Shown: positions 33,616 to 42,792, counted from the stretch's first letter. The stretch is 64,000 bases of DNA from DATAUD01 sp036268455 (GCA_036268455.1 DATAUD010000101.1:55050-119049), one strand, 5' to 3'. Notes: generated by a model from the sequence alone, not told the origin. A program made the numbers and translations.

Positions 33616-34515
33616 TTAATGCGACTTCCGCTCGTGCGGATCGTCGTGCATGCAAATGACCGCCGTAAACCCGGCCGTCAATAACATAAAGACGATTGCC
33701 TGGACAATCCCGACCAGCAATTCCATCAAATAAAACGGGACCGGCAAAATCACGCTGAATACCGCCTTGGCCCACGCGGGGTGCTGGATCGTGTGCGACA
33801 TCGCATCAAGCAGGTTTTCGCCTGCGAATATATTTCCAAAAAGCCTGAAACTCAATGATATGGGGCGAAACGCAATTGACATCACCTCGATCAATCCCAC
33901 AGCAAAAAACACAACGATCATAGCGTATTTCATTGCCCCTTGGCTGTCTCCCTTTGGGCCGAAAATATGAAGAATGAAGCCCCAAATACCGTTGGATTGC
34001 AGCGCCCAAATCAGCCATAGCACCATAAAGATCATCGCCATCGCGAAGGTCATGTTCAAATCCGCATTCCCGCCTCGCAGCCACGGATGCGTCACCTCAA
34101 ATCCCTCCGGCGTTTGCACCCCGCGCCCAATCGTTCCCACTCCAGGCACCAATCCAAACCAATTCGTGAAGCAAATGAAGATAAAAATGGTCGCAAAGAA
34201 CCAGAAGGATTTTTTAATCAACTCTGGCCCAATGATTTCCTCGAGGAAATCGTGAAGTCCCTCGACAAGAAGCTCCCAAAAATTCTGCGCGCCATCCGGC
34301 ACATCTTTAATCCGGCGCGTCGCATACTGGGCAAACACGATGAGGCAGACAGCGACAATCCAAGTCACCAGCATGGAATTGGTCACGGGGAACGGCCCGA
34401 TATTAAAGACCGTCGCCGCTTTTGTCGGCAGCCCCGATGCTTCGGCGGCTTGCAGGGGGGCCAAGGACAATCCCGCAAAAACCAGCAATATTAATGTAAG
34501 TTTAACCAGTCGCAT
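33616..34515 (-). CDS. atpB: ATP synthase Fo subunit a
   Basis: The membrane subunit forming the proton half-channels. The ATG at 34515 was chosen; it gives MRLVKLTLILLVFAGLSLAP, an N-terminal signal-like segment seen in several a subunits, whereas the ATG at 34575 only adds a charged leader. Helices include SFWFFATIFIFICFTNWFGL and AMKYAMIVVFFAVGLIEVMS. The essential arginine is in SLSFRLFGNIFAGENLLDAM, followed by the conserved last helix. First gene of the operon; no atpI or atpQ-like gene precedes it. Confidence 0.95.
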   Translation of the reverse strand: MRLVKLTLILLVFAGLSLAPLQAAEASGLPTKAATVFNIGPFPVTNSMLVTWIVAVCLIVFAQYATRRIKDVPDGAQNFWELLVEGLHDFLEEIIGPELIKKSFWFFATIFIFICFTNWFGLVPGVGTIGRGVQTPEGFEVTHPWLRGGNADLNMTFAMAMIFMVLWLIWALQSNGIWGFILHIFGPKGDSQGAMKYAMIVVFFAVGLIEVMSIAFRPISLSFRLFGNIFAGENLLDAMSHTIQHPAWAKAVFSVILPVPFYLMELLVGIVQAIVFMLLTAGFTAVICMHDDPHERKSH

Positions 34516-34683
34516 TTTGGTGTTTGTAACACGGCGAAAACGGCCACGAAATTGCATCATCGTGAAATCTTTCACAAGCGTTTTTTGGTTTTTTCCCGAC
34601 TTTTTCCGTTCTTTTCGCTTTTATTCTGTTTTTATTGGCCTTTTATTCGGGAAAAGTTCAGAAAATTCGGAAATAGTAATCTT

Positions 34684-35895
34684 ATGGCTCAGATTGAACC
34701 GTTTGCCGCGCTTCGACCGCGGCCTCAAACCGCCAATCAAATTTGCGAGTTGCCTTACGACGTGATGTCTTCGGCGGAGGCGCGCGAAATGGCGCAGGGG
34801 AAACCGTTTAGCTTCCTGCACGTCAGCAAGCCGGAAATTGACCTGCCGGATAAAACCGATCCTTACTCCCCGCAGGTCTATGCGAAAGGCAAGGAGAATT
34901 TTGCGCGGCTCATTGCCGACGGCGCGTTGAAGCAGGACCCGCAGCCGTTTTTTTACTTTTACCGGCAGATCATGGCCCAACATTCGCAAACCGGCCTGGT
35001 CGCGGCGGCAAGCTGCAAGGATTATCTCGACGGCGTCATTAAAAAACATGAGTTCACGCGGCCGGACAAGGAGGATGACCGCGTTCGGCACATCGAAAGC
35101 CTTGATTCGCAGACGGGGCCGGTCTTCCTTGGATTTCGCGCCAGTCAACAATTCAATGATCTTGCGTCGGCTCAGACTTCGCAAACGCCGGACACGGATT
35201 TTACGGCGGCGGATGGAGTTCGCCACACGTCCTGGACCGTTCGCGATCAGAAGACAATCGAAACCATCCGCAATATTTTTGCGGCCGTGCCGTTTTTATA
35301 CATCGCCGATGGGCATCATCGGAGCGCGGCGGCCGGGCGTGTTTATCAATCGCGCAAAGGAGCGGGGCACAGCGGATTTTTTCTCAGCGTTATTTTTCCG
35401 CACGATCAATTGCAGATCCTGCCTTACAATCGGGTGTTGAAGGATTTGAACGGTTTGACTCCGGCGCAATTGCTCAAAAAGCTTGAGGCAATTTTCAATT
35501 CGTCTGGCGGCTCGCCGCAACCTTCGGCCAAGCATCAACTGGGATTTTATCTGGATGGGCAGTGGCGTCCGCTGCGTTTTCGGACGGAATTGACGACTGG
35601 CCGCAGCGCGCTGGATAGCCTGGATGTGAGCCTGCTCCAGCAGCATGTGCTGGGTTCGATTTTTGGCATTGAAGACCAGCGCACGAGCAAACGCGTAAAC
35701 TTTGTGGGCGGGATTCGCGGTCCATCCGAGTTGGAGAAACTTGTCAATGGCAAGGAATACGCATGCGCCTTTTCAATGTTTCCGACGAGCATGGAAGACC
35801 TCATGGCAATCGCGGATGGAGGAGGCATTATGCCGCCCAAAAGCACATGGTTTGAGCCGAAGCTCAGGGACGGGATGTTTTGCCACATGATATAA
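34684..35895 (+). CDS. DUF1015 family protein
   Basis: A 403-residue cytoplasmic protein starting at MAQIEPFAALRPRPQTANQI. The frame is open upstream to 34552, but the extension is phenylalanine-rich and unlike the family. Conserved segments include ELPYDVMSSAEAREMA, FYFYRQIM, YIADGHHRSAAAGRVY and FPTSMEDLMAIADGGGIMPP. The DGHHR segment and the C-terminal KSTWFEPKL are family hallmarks. DUF1015 proteins are widespread and sometimes linked to D-3-phosphoglycerate dehydrogenase genes; their activity is not firmly known. It is divergent from the ATP synthase operon. Confidence 0.9.
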   Translation: MAQIEPFAALRPRPQTANQICELPYDVMSSAEAREMAQGKPFSFLHVSKPEIDLPDKTDPYSPQVYAKGKENFARLIADGALKQDPQPFFYFYRQIMAQHSQTGLVAAASCKDYLDGVIKKHEFTRPDKEDDRVRHIESLDSQTGPVFLGFRASQQFNDLASAQTSQTPDTDFTAADGVRHTSWTVRDQKTIETIRNIFAAVPFLYIADGHHRSAAAGRVYQSRKGAGHSGFFLSVIFPHDQLQILPYNRVLKDLNGLTPAQLLKKLEAIFNSSGGSPQPSAKHQLGFYLDGQWRPLRFRTELTTGRSALDSLDVSLLQQHVLGSIFGIEDQRTSKRVNFVGGIRGPSELEKLVNGKEYACAFSMFPTSMEDLMAIADGGGIMPPKSTWFEPKLRDGMFCHMI

Positions 35896-36042
35896 CCGCA
35901 ACCATTCAGTTGGGAGCAAGCTTGCTCCTGAGAGATTATGGAAATCGTCCGATATCGAGCGGCATTCACACTTCGATGGACTGAGTAAATGGACTTGAAA
36001 CCCTCCACACGAGTGGCTGGTTTTCAACCGCCTGGTGACAAT

Positions 36043-36283
36043 ATGACAAACGATGAGTTCCTGCGAGATCTGCAAAAGCTTGCGGATAGTTGGTGTGAGC
36101 GTCATGCACTCAGGCCATTGCTGCATTTTCTTCCAGGCTACTTGGCTTACCGACGGATACGCGGCGCTTGAGACAGCGCTAAAGGATGTCCTCGTATTCG
36201 CCAAGGAGGAAATCACCGAGGAAGAAAAGAAAGAAGCAAAGCGGTTGCTGGTGCTGGCCCAACAGGCAATCTACTGGCGATGA
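36043..36283 (+). pseudogene. Small protein of unknown family, frameshifted
   Basis: Starts MTNDEFLRDLQKLADSWCER with HALRPLLHFLPGYL in one frame, then the family-like ending LTDGYAALETALKDVLVFAK, EEITEEEKKEAKRLLVLAQQ in the next frame. The break lies near 36137-36146 and needs one extra base. The joined reading resembles small all-helical proteins found in soil bacteria, often near toxin-antitoxin genes. The stop at 36283 overlaps a following ATG (ATGA). Either a recent loss or a sequence error. Confidence 0.5.
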
Positions 36284-36402
36284 AAGGAAACTCCACGCCG
36301 CGTCAAGAAATTGAAACGGACCATGCGCGAATCAAGCTGCAACGTCACGCGACCGTGCGGCCTGGCCGAAGGTCTATCGTTGCGCCGATTGGAAGAACAT
36401 GA
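36280..36402 (+). CDS. Possible 40-residue peptide coupled to the preceding small gene
   Basis: The ATG overlaps the previous stop as ATGA. The product is basic (about ten Arg/Lys) and has no recognised family. The overlap is the only support; it may be a remnant or non-coding. Confidence 0.25.
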   Translation: MKGNSTPRQEIETDHARIKLQRHATVRPGRRSIVAPIGRT

Positions 36403-36414
36403 CATATTAGCTTC

Positions 36415-36666
36415 GTGGTCGATTTTAATATAGAGTTGCAGTTTTTTGAGTCAAATAAGGGTGAGATCATCAAGGCCCACAATGGCAAATTTGCCCTGGT
36501 GAAAGGCCAAAAGTTTTACGGCGCGTTCGACACCCCGGACAATGCATATAAAGAGGGAATCCGGTTGTTTGGCCGTGACATTTTTCTGGTAAAAAGGATT
36601 TCGGCGAAAGAAGAGGCGCATCGAAACCAAGCTCTTTCTTTGGGGATAATAAATGCCCATATTTGA
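36415..36666 (+). CDS. Small DUF5678-like protein paired with an aspartic protease
   Basis: An 83-residue cytoplasmic protein with a GTG start. The core NKGEIIKAHNGKFALVKGQK with FYGAFDTPDNAYKEGIRLFG and FLVKRI resembles DUF5678-type domains, which occur as short proteins next to small aspartic proteases. Its last 14 bases overlap the protease gene, so the two are translated together. What the pair does is unknown; an adaptor or substrate role for this protein is inference. Confidence 0.6.
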   Translation: MVDFNIELQFFESNKGEIIKAHNGKFALVKGQKFYGAFDTPDNAYKEGIRLFGRDIFLVKRISAKEEAHRNQALSLGIINAHI

Positions 36667-37120
36667 TTTCCTTTATCGGACTGAGAAAACAGGCGAAACA
36701 TTGACTGGAGATGGGCCAATTATTCCAGTTGAAGTCTCAATTCCCACTGCGTTACAACAACTCTACCTTGATCAGAAAATACTGATACCGAGTCCCAGGC
36801 CAGGGTACGCTTTGATTGACACCGGTGCTTCGACGACCGCCGTCGATGAAGACGTGCTGCAACAACCGAACATCTCGCCAATTGACCAAACTGATTGCTC
36901 AAGAGCTCATGGCACGGCAAAAATTTCTATTTATCCATTGAAGGTGACTTTCCCGGCTTTGAACTTGAAAGATTTGCCTTTGGCGCGAGTGCTGGGATGC
37001 AACTTGAAATGGCAGACCGCCGATGGAAAAGACGTCATCATGCTGCTTGGCCGTGACCTTCTTGAGGATAAAGTTTTGATTTATCACGGCAAGGGATGCC
37101 GCGTCACACTGGCATTTTGA
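36653..37120 (+). CDS. Retropepsin-like aspartic protease
   Basis: A 155-residue protein with a single active-site motif, ALIDTGASTTAVD (Asp56), so it should work as a dimer like retroviral proteases. The flap-like region and the second hallmark, IMLLGRDLLEDKVLIYHG, near the C-terminus complete the fold. There is no signal peptide, so it acts in the cytoplasm. Targets of bacterial retropepsin-like enzymes are mostly unknown. It is coupled to the upstream 83-residue gene and ends 7 bp from the convergent modC gene. Confidence 0.8.
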   Translation: MPIFDFLYRTEKTGETLTGDGPIIPVEVSIPTALQQLYLDQKILIPSPRPGYALIDTGASTTAVDEDVLQQPNISPIDQTDCSRAHGTAKISIYPLKVTFPALNLKDLPLARVLGCNLKWQTADGKDVIMLLGRDLLEDKVLIYHGKGCRVTLAF

Positions 37121-37127
37121 TTGGCTT

Positions 37128-37802
37128 TCAAACTGTGCCACCCCCGGCCGAAGCGGCGCAGCGAATGATCTTGCCGCGCGACATTTCAATGACTTCGCCG
37201 CAGAGGTTTTGAACCTCGCGTTGGTCGTGCGTGACGTAGAGCATCGGAATCTCAAATTCCTCGCGCACACGGGATAGATACGGCAGGATTTTGGCTTTCA
37301 GGGCTTCGTCCAGGGAGGCGAGCGGCTCGTCCAAAAGCAGCAGCTTGGGGGAGGTCAATAATGCGCGCGCCAGGGCCACGCGTTGCTTCTCGCCACCGGA
37401 AAGTTCCGTGACACGGCGTGGGATGAGCGATCGGATTTCCAGAACATCAATGACGTGGTCGAAGCCGAAGGGTGAACCGGCCTGGGAGGCGGGTTTGTAG
37501 CCGTAAAGAAGATTTTTTCGGGCGGTCATATGCGGGAACAACGCAAGGTCTTGGGGCACGTAGCCGATTTGACGGGCTCGCGGCGGAACAGTGATTCCGC
37601 GATCGGTATCCGAAAGCAAATGATCGTCCAGTTTGATCAGCGCGGATTTGGGTTTGTGCAAACCGGCGATCAGGTCCAGCAACGACGTTTTTCCCGCGCC
37701 GGACGGGCCGAAAATGGCGGTCACCTGGTTGTCCAACTCGGTGTCGATTTCCAAGGCGAATTCGGCCAACGGAAGCACGATGTTTTTAAGCCGGAGCTTC
37801 AT
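37128..37802 (-). CDS. modC: Molybdate ABC transporter ATP-binding protein, short form
   Basis: The ATG at 37802, 5 bp after the modB stop, was chosen over 37835. Walker A is FGPSGAGKTSLLD, the Q-loop YVPQDLALFPHMTARKNLLY, the signature LSGGEKQRVALARALL, Walker B LLLLDEPLASLDEAL, and the switch histidine YVTHDQREV. ModC proteins usually have about 350 residues with a C-terminal mop/TOBE domain that binds molybdate for trans-inhibition. This one has 224 and lacks that domain. Operon position after modA and modB supports the role. Confidence 0.85.
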   Translation of the reverse strand: MKLRLKNIVLPLAEFALEIDTELDNQVTAIFGPSGAGKTSLLDLIAGLHKPKSALIKLDDHLLSDTDRGITVPPRARQIGYVPQDLALFPHMTARKNLLYGYKPASQAGSPFGFDHVIDVLEIRSLIPRRVTELSGGEKQRVALARALLTSPKLLLLDEPLASLDEALKAKILPYLSRVREEFEIPMLYVTHDQREVQNLCGEVIEMSRGKIIRCAASAGGGTV

Positions 37803-37807
37803 CTGGC

Positions 37808-38473
37808 TTAACGGGGCGACTGACGGAGAAACCACTCACTCGTCCAGACGGCGCCGAAGGCCAGCACCACCGAAATGCCGAGCAACCGAAAGGCGGTCGA
37901 ATCATCCCCAAGTTGCACGGCTTCGTACGTGGAGAGGGGAAGCGTTGCCGTCCGGCCGGGAATGTTTCCGGCAACCATGATAGTGGCGCCGAATTCGCCG
38001 AGGGCGCGCGCAAACGCGAGGATGCTCCCGCCGATGATGCCGCGAATCGCCAGCGGAGCGGTGATGGAGAAAAAGACGCGCCATTCGCCCGCGCCCAAGG
38101 TTCGGGCAATTTGTTCGAACCTCGGATTGACCTGCTCAATCGCCACACGAGTCGAGCGCACCAACAAGGGAAAAGACATCACGGCCAGTGCCGCGAGCAC
38201 CGCTCGCCAGGTGAAGGCGATATCCATGTGCAACCCCTCGTAAAAGAACTTTCCCATGATTCCGTTGCGTCCGAGCACCTTCAGGAGAATTAGGCCGGTG
38301 GCTACCGGGGGCATCACGAGGGGGAGGGTGACGACGGTTTCGACAAGGGATTTTCCCGGCCAGTTACGGCGCGCAAGCAGCCACGCGACCGCCACGCCAA
38401 AGGGAAGTATTAGCAATGTGCTCAACGCGGACACCCAGGCGGTGAACCAGACGATTTGCCATTCCTGGTTCAT
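37808..38473 (-). CDS. modB: Molybdate ABC transporter permease
   Basis: A 221-residue inner-membrane protein with five to six helices. The N-terminal VWFTAWVSALSTLLILPFGV is typical of ModB. The EAA loop reads EQIARTLGAGEWRVFFSITA then PLAIRGIIGGSILAFARALG, followed by EFGATIMVAGNIPGRTATLP and LSTYEAVQLGDD, close to classical ModB. It overlaps modA by 4 bp and is followed by modC. Confidence 0.92.
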   Translation of the reverse strand: MNQEWQIVWFTAWVSALSTLLILPFGVAVAWLLARRNWPGKSLVETVVTLPLVMPPVATGLILLKVLGRNGIMGKFFYEGLHMDIAFTWRAVLAALAVMSFPLLVRSTRVAIEQVNPRFEQIARTLGAGEWRVFFSITAPLAIRGIIGGSILAFARALGEFGATIMVAGNIPGRTATLPLSTYEAVQLGDDSTAFRLLGISVVLAFGAVWTSEWFLRQSPR

Positions 38474-39234
38474 GGCGCGGGTTTTTTGACAACGAAACCG
38501 AAGTTGGCAAACGTCCGGCCGGCGGATTCTGAATTGAGATACTCAAGAAATTTTTCCGCCGCGGCGGAGTTCTTTGAACCTTTCACTTCGGCCATTGGAT
38601 AGGTAATCACCGGGGCGTCGCTCGCGGGCACTTCGTAAGCAACCTTGACACGTTTCGAGATGGCGGCGTCGGTCTTATAAACGATGCCGGTCTCGACGTT
38701 GCCGGAAGCCACCGCGGCCAGGGCGGCGCGGACGTTGGCGGTGGGGATGACTTCGGGTTCCAGCGCCGTCCACAGATTTTGTTTTTCCAAATACTCGCGA
38801 GCGTAGATCCCGGCGGGAACGGCCTCTGGGTCGGCCAGGGCTATTCGCCCAGCGGCGGCCAAATCGCGCGGTGATGAAATCGAAAGCGAACTGTCCACAC
38901 CCACAATAATCACGAGCGAATTGGAGAGGCGGTCTTTTCGGCTTGCCTTGACGATCAATCCCCGTTTTTCCAATTCGTCCATCCACTTTTCGTCGGCGGA
39001 AAAGAAAATATCGGCTGGAGCGCCCTCTTCAATTTGGCGAGCCAGAAGGCTGGAACCGGCAAAGTTAAATTCAATGTGGTCATGGGATTGTGTTTCGTAA
39101 TCTTTTGCGATGAGTTTTAAACTATCCGTGAGACTGGCGGCGGCGAAGACCGTGACGGTTTCCGCGTGGGTGTTTGCCGCGAGGATGGCGACGATCAAAC
39201 AAAGAAGAAATTTCAGCGGTGTCGTTATCTTCAT
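38470..39234 (-). CDS. modA: Molybdate-binding periplasmic protein
   Basis: A 254-residue solute-binding protein with a signal peptide ending NTHAE. The mature protein starts VTVFAAASLTDSLKLIAKDY, and FNFAGSSLLARQIEEGAPAD with IFFSADEKWMDELEKRGLI follows, the classic ModA phosphate/oxyanion-loop region. YKTDAAISKRVKVAYEVP lies near the end. It captures molybdate or tungstate for ModBC. No Moco riboswitch or clear ModE site was seen in the 260 bp upstream. Confidence 0.93.
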   Translation of the reverse strand: MKITTPLKFLLCLIVAILAANTHAETVTVFAAASLTDSLKLIAKDYETQSHDHIEFNFAGSSLLARQIEEGAPADIFFSADEKWMDELEKRGLIVKASRKDRLSNSLVIIVGVDSSLSISSPRDLAAAGRIALADPEAVPAGIYAREYLEKQNLWTALEPEVIPTANVRAALAAVASGNVETGIVYKTDAAISKRVKVAYEVPASDAPVITYPMAEVKGSKNSAAAEKFLEYLNSESAGRTFANFGFVVKKPAP

Positions 39235-39498
39235 TTGAAGATAACGTGCCTTGTGAGGTGAAACCGCGTCAAGCCGCCTTCAACGGACCTGGACGGTGGC
39301 GCGGGCCTGGATCCAGGGCCGGGTCTTGCTGTGCTAGCGACTGGCCGGGAGGCGAGTTCGCCGCAAAATCGCCCAAAGAGAGGGCGATCAATCGCAAGTT
39401 GTTTGTCCATGTGACGATTGGGAGTGACGGGGCGGCTCAAGGATTTTTGTGCGGTGTCGATATATGGCCATAGGGATTCTTTTATTATCAAGGCTTTC

Positions 39499-40350
39499 AT
39501 GCACGACGCGTTGGATCAATACATCGACACAATCGACCATCTGCCGCCGTCTCCAACGGTCGTTGTCAAACTAATCGCATTATTTCGCCAGACGGACCCC
39601 GCGCTGGACGACATCGTTTCCGTAATGAGCCTCGACCCGTCGTTGACCGCCGAGGTTTTGAAGCGTTGCAACAGCGCGTCGTACGCCGGCGGAGAAAACG
39701 TGCTCGACGTTTTCGAAGCGATTATGCGGGTGGGCTTTTATGAGGTGTATCAGACCGCTGTGGCGTGGTTCGGACAACAAGCCATTTCGCAAACGTCGAG
39801 CAGCTCCGGATTGGACCCGGATTCCCTTTGGCGGCATTCCGCAATCACGGCTGTGGCGGCGGGCCAGGTGGCGCAAAAACTCGGTGAACCCGCCTGGGCC
39901 GGTTTTACGGCCGGACTTTTGCACGATATTGGGAAAATTGCGCTGGCGTCGGCTGAAGGGCCTAAATACGCGGCGTTGACAGCGCAGGTCGGCCGTTGCG
40001 GAATCGCGCTGGAGGAGGGCGAAAAGGCGTCGTTTCGGTTTGGACATGGCGAAGTCGGCGCGCGGCTATTGCACCGCTGGGGAGTGCCGCCAGAAATCGC
40101 GATGCCCGTCTGTTTCCATCACGTATCGGCCTGGCCGGAGCCGTATGCGCGTTCGTGCGCGGCGGTAAATTTGGCCAATGTCATAGCCCACAGTGTTGAG
40201 CAAAACGAGGCCGTCACCGAGTCGGACTTGGAAGCGGCCAAACCAGCTATGACGGGGCTTGGGTTGATTTCGGACGACTTCATCGAAATCTTTAACCAAA
40301 CCCAGACAGAATTGGCCGGCCTGAAAGGGATTCTTTCAACCCTTGGTTAG
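39499..40350 (+). CDS. HDOD domain signalling protein
   Basis: A 283-residue protein starting MHDALDQYIDTIDHLPPSPT; the open frame before 39499 adds no family sequence. The HDOD fold covers most of it: VMSLDPSLTAEVLKRCNSAS, then LLHDIGKIALASAEGP with the HD dyad, FGHGEVGARLLHRWGVPPEI and FHHVSAWPE. HDOD proteins resemble HD phosphohydrolases but are mostly regulatory, often in two-component or cyclic-di-GMP networks. It ends exactly next to the stop of the convergent hybrid kinase gene. Confidence 0.87.
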   Translation: MHDALDQYIDTIDHLPPSPTVVVKLIALFRQTDPALDDIVSVMSLDPSLTAEVLKRCNSASYAGGENVLDVFEAIMRVGFYEVYQTAVAWFGQQAISQTSSSSGLDPDSLWRHSAITAVAAGQVAQKLGEPAWAGFTAGLLHDIGKIALASAEGPKYAALTAQVGRCGIALEEGEKASFRFGHGEVGARLLHRWGVPPEIAMPVCFHHVSAWPEPYARSCAAVNLANVIAHSVEQNEAVTESDLEAAKPAMTGLGLISDDFIEIFNQTQTELAGLKGILSTLG

Positions 40351-42792
40351 TCAGACGGCCGCCAGGCCGGCGCTTCTTCCATTGCGGCGAAAAGAGTCGT
40401 TGAGTTTGGGCGAATCCAGAACGTCGCGGACTTTGCGCGACAATTGCGCCGGAGAAAACGGTTTTTCCAGAAAAGACAATCCTTCATCAAGAACACCGTG
40501 GTGGGCCAGCGCGTCGTCCGTGTAACCGGACATCAAAAGAACCTTCGTATGAGGGCGCTGGCTCATAATTTGATCGCAAAGGGCCTTGCCGCTCATTTGC
40601 GGCATGACAACGTCGCTGAGCACCAGGTGAAACGGCGAGCTTTTGCGAATTAATTCCAGAGCCTCAAAGGCATTTGAGGATTCCTGCACCTGATAACCGC
40701 GCTGGCGGAGGATCACCCCGGCCAATGTCCTGACCGCGGGTTCGTCCTCGACGATGAGGATCGACTCGCTGCCGGCGGGCAAAGGTTTTGATTCGTTATT
40801 TCCGGTTGCGTCCAGCGCCGCGTCCGTGCGCGGCAAATAAATTTTAAATGTGGTGCCTGTGTTCGGTTCGCTGTAAACACGAATATCGCCGCCGCTTTGG
40901 CAAACGATGCCGTAACAAGTAGCCAGGCCCAGGCCGGTTCCTTTGCCAATGCCTTTGGTGGTGAAAAAGGGTTCGAACAAGTGCGACTGAATTTCTTCGG
41001 TCATCCCCATTCCGTTGTCACTGATGGCCACCACAACGTATGCGCCGGCATCCATGGTGCGATTGCGAAGGTTGCTCTTTTGGTCGATCACGGCGTTGCT
41101 TGTGCTGATGGTCAGCTTGCCGCCGCTTGGCATGGCGTCGCGGGCGTTGACCGCCATGTTCATGATCACCTGCTCGATCTGGCCGAAATCCGCTTTGACG
41201 TTCCCCAGCGATGAATCAAAGACGGTGGAAAGATCGATGTCCTCACCAATGAGCCGGCGCAACATTTTTTCCATGCCTTGCACGACATCGTTTAAATTAA
41301 GGATGCGCGGCTGAAGCACTTGCTTTCGGCTGAAAGCGAGCAATTGCCCTGTCAACGCGCTGGCGCGATCGGTCGCCTTTTGGATCTCGGTCACGTTTTT
41401 TTGCAGCATGTTGTTTTCGTCAAGTTGCGGAAGGGACAAGGCGCAATAACCGCCGATGACCGTGAGAAGATTATTAAAATCGTGCGCGACGCCCCCGGCG
41501 AGACGTCCGACGCTTTCCATTTTTTGCGACTGAAACAAATGCCCTTCAATGCGCTTTCTCTCAAAAAAATGGCCAAGTTGATTGCCGATATTATTCAGTG
41601 ACAATAACAAATCGTTGTCCGTATCGCGAATCTTGCGGCTGAAAATTTCCACGACGCCGGCGACATTGTTTCCAACCAGAATTGGAAACGCGAAAGCGGT
41701 GTGGATCGCGCCTTGTTTTGTGAGAAGGAATCGCGGGAAGCTTGAATCGTGAGCGATGTCGCATATGCCGGCGGATTGGCCGATGTCCCAAACTCTGCCC
41801 GGCAGTCCGGCGCCTCGCGCAAAAATCATTTGACGGCTCAGGGCCTTAAACTCGTCGGCTTCGATGTTGGACCCGCTCCAAACCTCGCCGCATCTCAGAA
41901 CGCCCAACCGCTGGTCCGCCCTCCAAAACGTTCCCGCGTCCCAATTCAAAATCCCGCAAATGGTTTGAAGTACCTCCCGCATGGCCTGTTCCCATGTGGG
42001 TGAATTCGCTAAAATCCGGCTGACGGCGTACTCGGTTTGCAATTTTCGCTCTGCCCGGTCCCGCTCGGCATTTTCCGCGCTCAATGCCTTGTTCGCCTTC
42101 GCCAACTCCGCCGTGCGCTCGGCAACGGTCTGCTCGATTCCCTCCTTCAGAGCCTCCAATTTGGCCTCGCGTTCCGCGCAAAGATGCATTTCGCTCAGGC
42201 TTTTGCGGATGGAGACTATCAGAAAGGTTACTTCAAAGATGACCCACCCCGCATGTTCAAAAGAGCGCCATATCGATGCGCTTGCCACGCCATAGACCGA
42301 CGCAGGCCAAAATATCCCGCGAAGCAGGTGGTCCACAAAAACGACAGCCGAGGCCGAAATCAAGACTTTCCAATCCCGGTAAAACGCAAGAATGGCGAGC
42401 GATCCAAAGACGTGGAAGTGCGTTTCGATCCGTCCGCCCGTCAAATGAATTAAAAGCGCGGACATCAGCATTTGCGCCACGGCGATCACATGGCGCGTCA
42501 AGGCTTCTCCCGGCCTCGCGTAGGCGAGCAGCACTGGCGCGAGCGTGAGCGCGCCGCCAAGGAAAATAGCGGCCCATAAATGCAAGTGAATGTGGCTCTC
42601 CGTGCCTGACCAGGTTCTCGGCGAAACGAACAACGCCAGGCCCACGGCGAAAAACCACTGGCAAATCATCAGCCGCGCAAAAACCCGGTCGGTGTGGATG
42701 ATAATGTTTTGGCGCTGTTCCTGAAATAATTGCGCAATGCGGCCGGAAATTGTTTCCGTCAATTCAGTCGTTTTTGGTGTGGAAGCATTCAT
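40351..42792 (-). CDS. Membrane-bound hybrid histidine kinase (GAF-HisKA-HATPase-REC)
   Basis: The ATG at 42792 overlaps the stop of the upstream gene (ATGA), which decides the start; length 813. Residues 35-195 form about six membrane helices with histidines in HIHLHLWA, THFHVFGS and VDHLLRG. A coiled coil (205-250) and a GAF domain (265-410) follow. The HisKA site is RLAGGVAHDFNNLL (His437). HATPase_c shows NMAVNARDAMPSGG and DNGMGMTEE. The C-terminal receiver carries Asp727 in LVLSDVVMPQMSG. The ligand is unknown; neighbouring genes suggest a link to redox or the cell envelope. Confidence 0.92.
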   Translation of the reverse strand: MNASTPKTTELTETISGRIAQLFQEQRQNIIIHTDRVFARLMICQWFFAVGLALFVSPRTWSGTESHIHLHLWAAIFLGGALTLAPVLLAYARPGEALTRHVIAVAQMLMSALLIHLTGGRIETHFHVFGSLAILAFYRDWKVLISASAVVFVDHLLRGIFWPASVYGVASASIWRSFEHAGWVIFEVTFLIVSIRKSLSEMHLCAEREAKLEALKEGIEQTVAERTAELAKANKALSAENAERDRAERKLQTEYAVSRILANSPTWEQAMREVLQTICGILNWDAGTFWRADQRLGVLRCGEVWSGSNIEADEFKALSRQMIFARGAGLPGRVWDIGQSAGICDIAHDSSFPRFLLTKQGAIHTAFAFPILVGNNVAGVVEIFSRKIRDTDNDLLLSLNNIGNQLGHFFERKRIEGHLFQSQKMESVGRLAGGVAHDFNNLLTVIGGYCALSLPQLDENNMLQKNVTEIQKATDRASALTGQLLAFSRKQVLQPRILNLNDVVQGMEKMLRRLIGEDIDLSTVFDSSLGNVKADFGQIEQVIMNMAVNARDAMPSGGKLTISTSNAVIDQKSNLRNRTMDAGAYVVVAISDNGMGMTEEIQSHLFEPFFTTKGIGKGTGLGLATCYGIVCQSGGDIRVYSEPNTGTTFKIYLPRTDAALDATGNNESKPLPAGSESILIVEDEPAVRTLAGVILRQRGYQVQESSNAFEALELIRKSSPFHLVLSDVVMPQMSGKALCDQIMSQRPHTKVLLMSGYTDDALAHHGVLDEGLSFLEKPFSPAQLSRKVRDVLDSPKLNDSFRRNGRSAGLAAV

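Noticed and set aside
34552..34683. N-terminal extension of the DUF1015 protein
   Set aside because: It is phenylalanine-rich and unlike the family; the ATG at 34684 matches the usual family start.
39235..39498. Molybdenum-cofactor riboswitch or ModE site upstream of modA
   Set aside because: No convincing conserved structure or operator was seen by eye.
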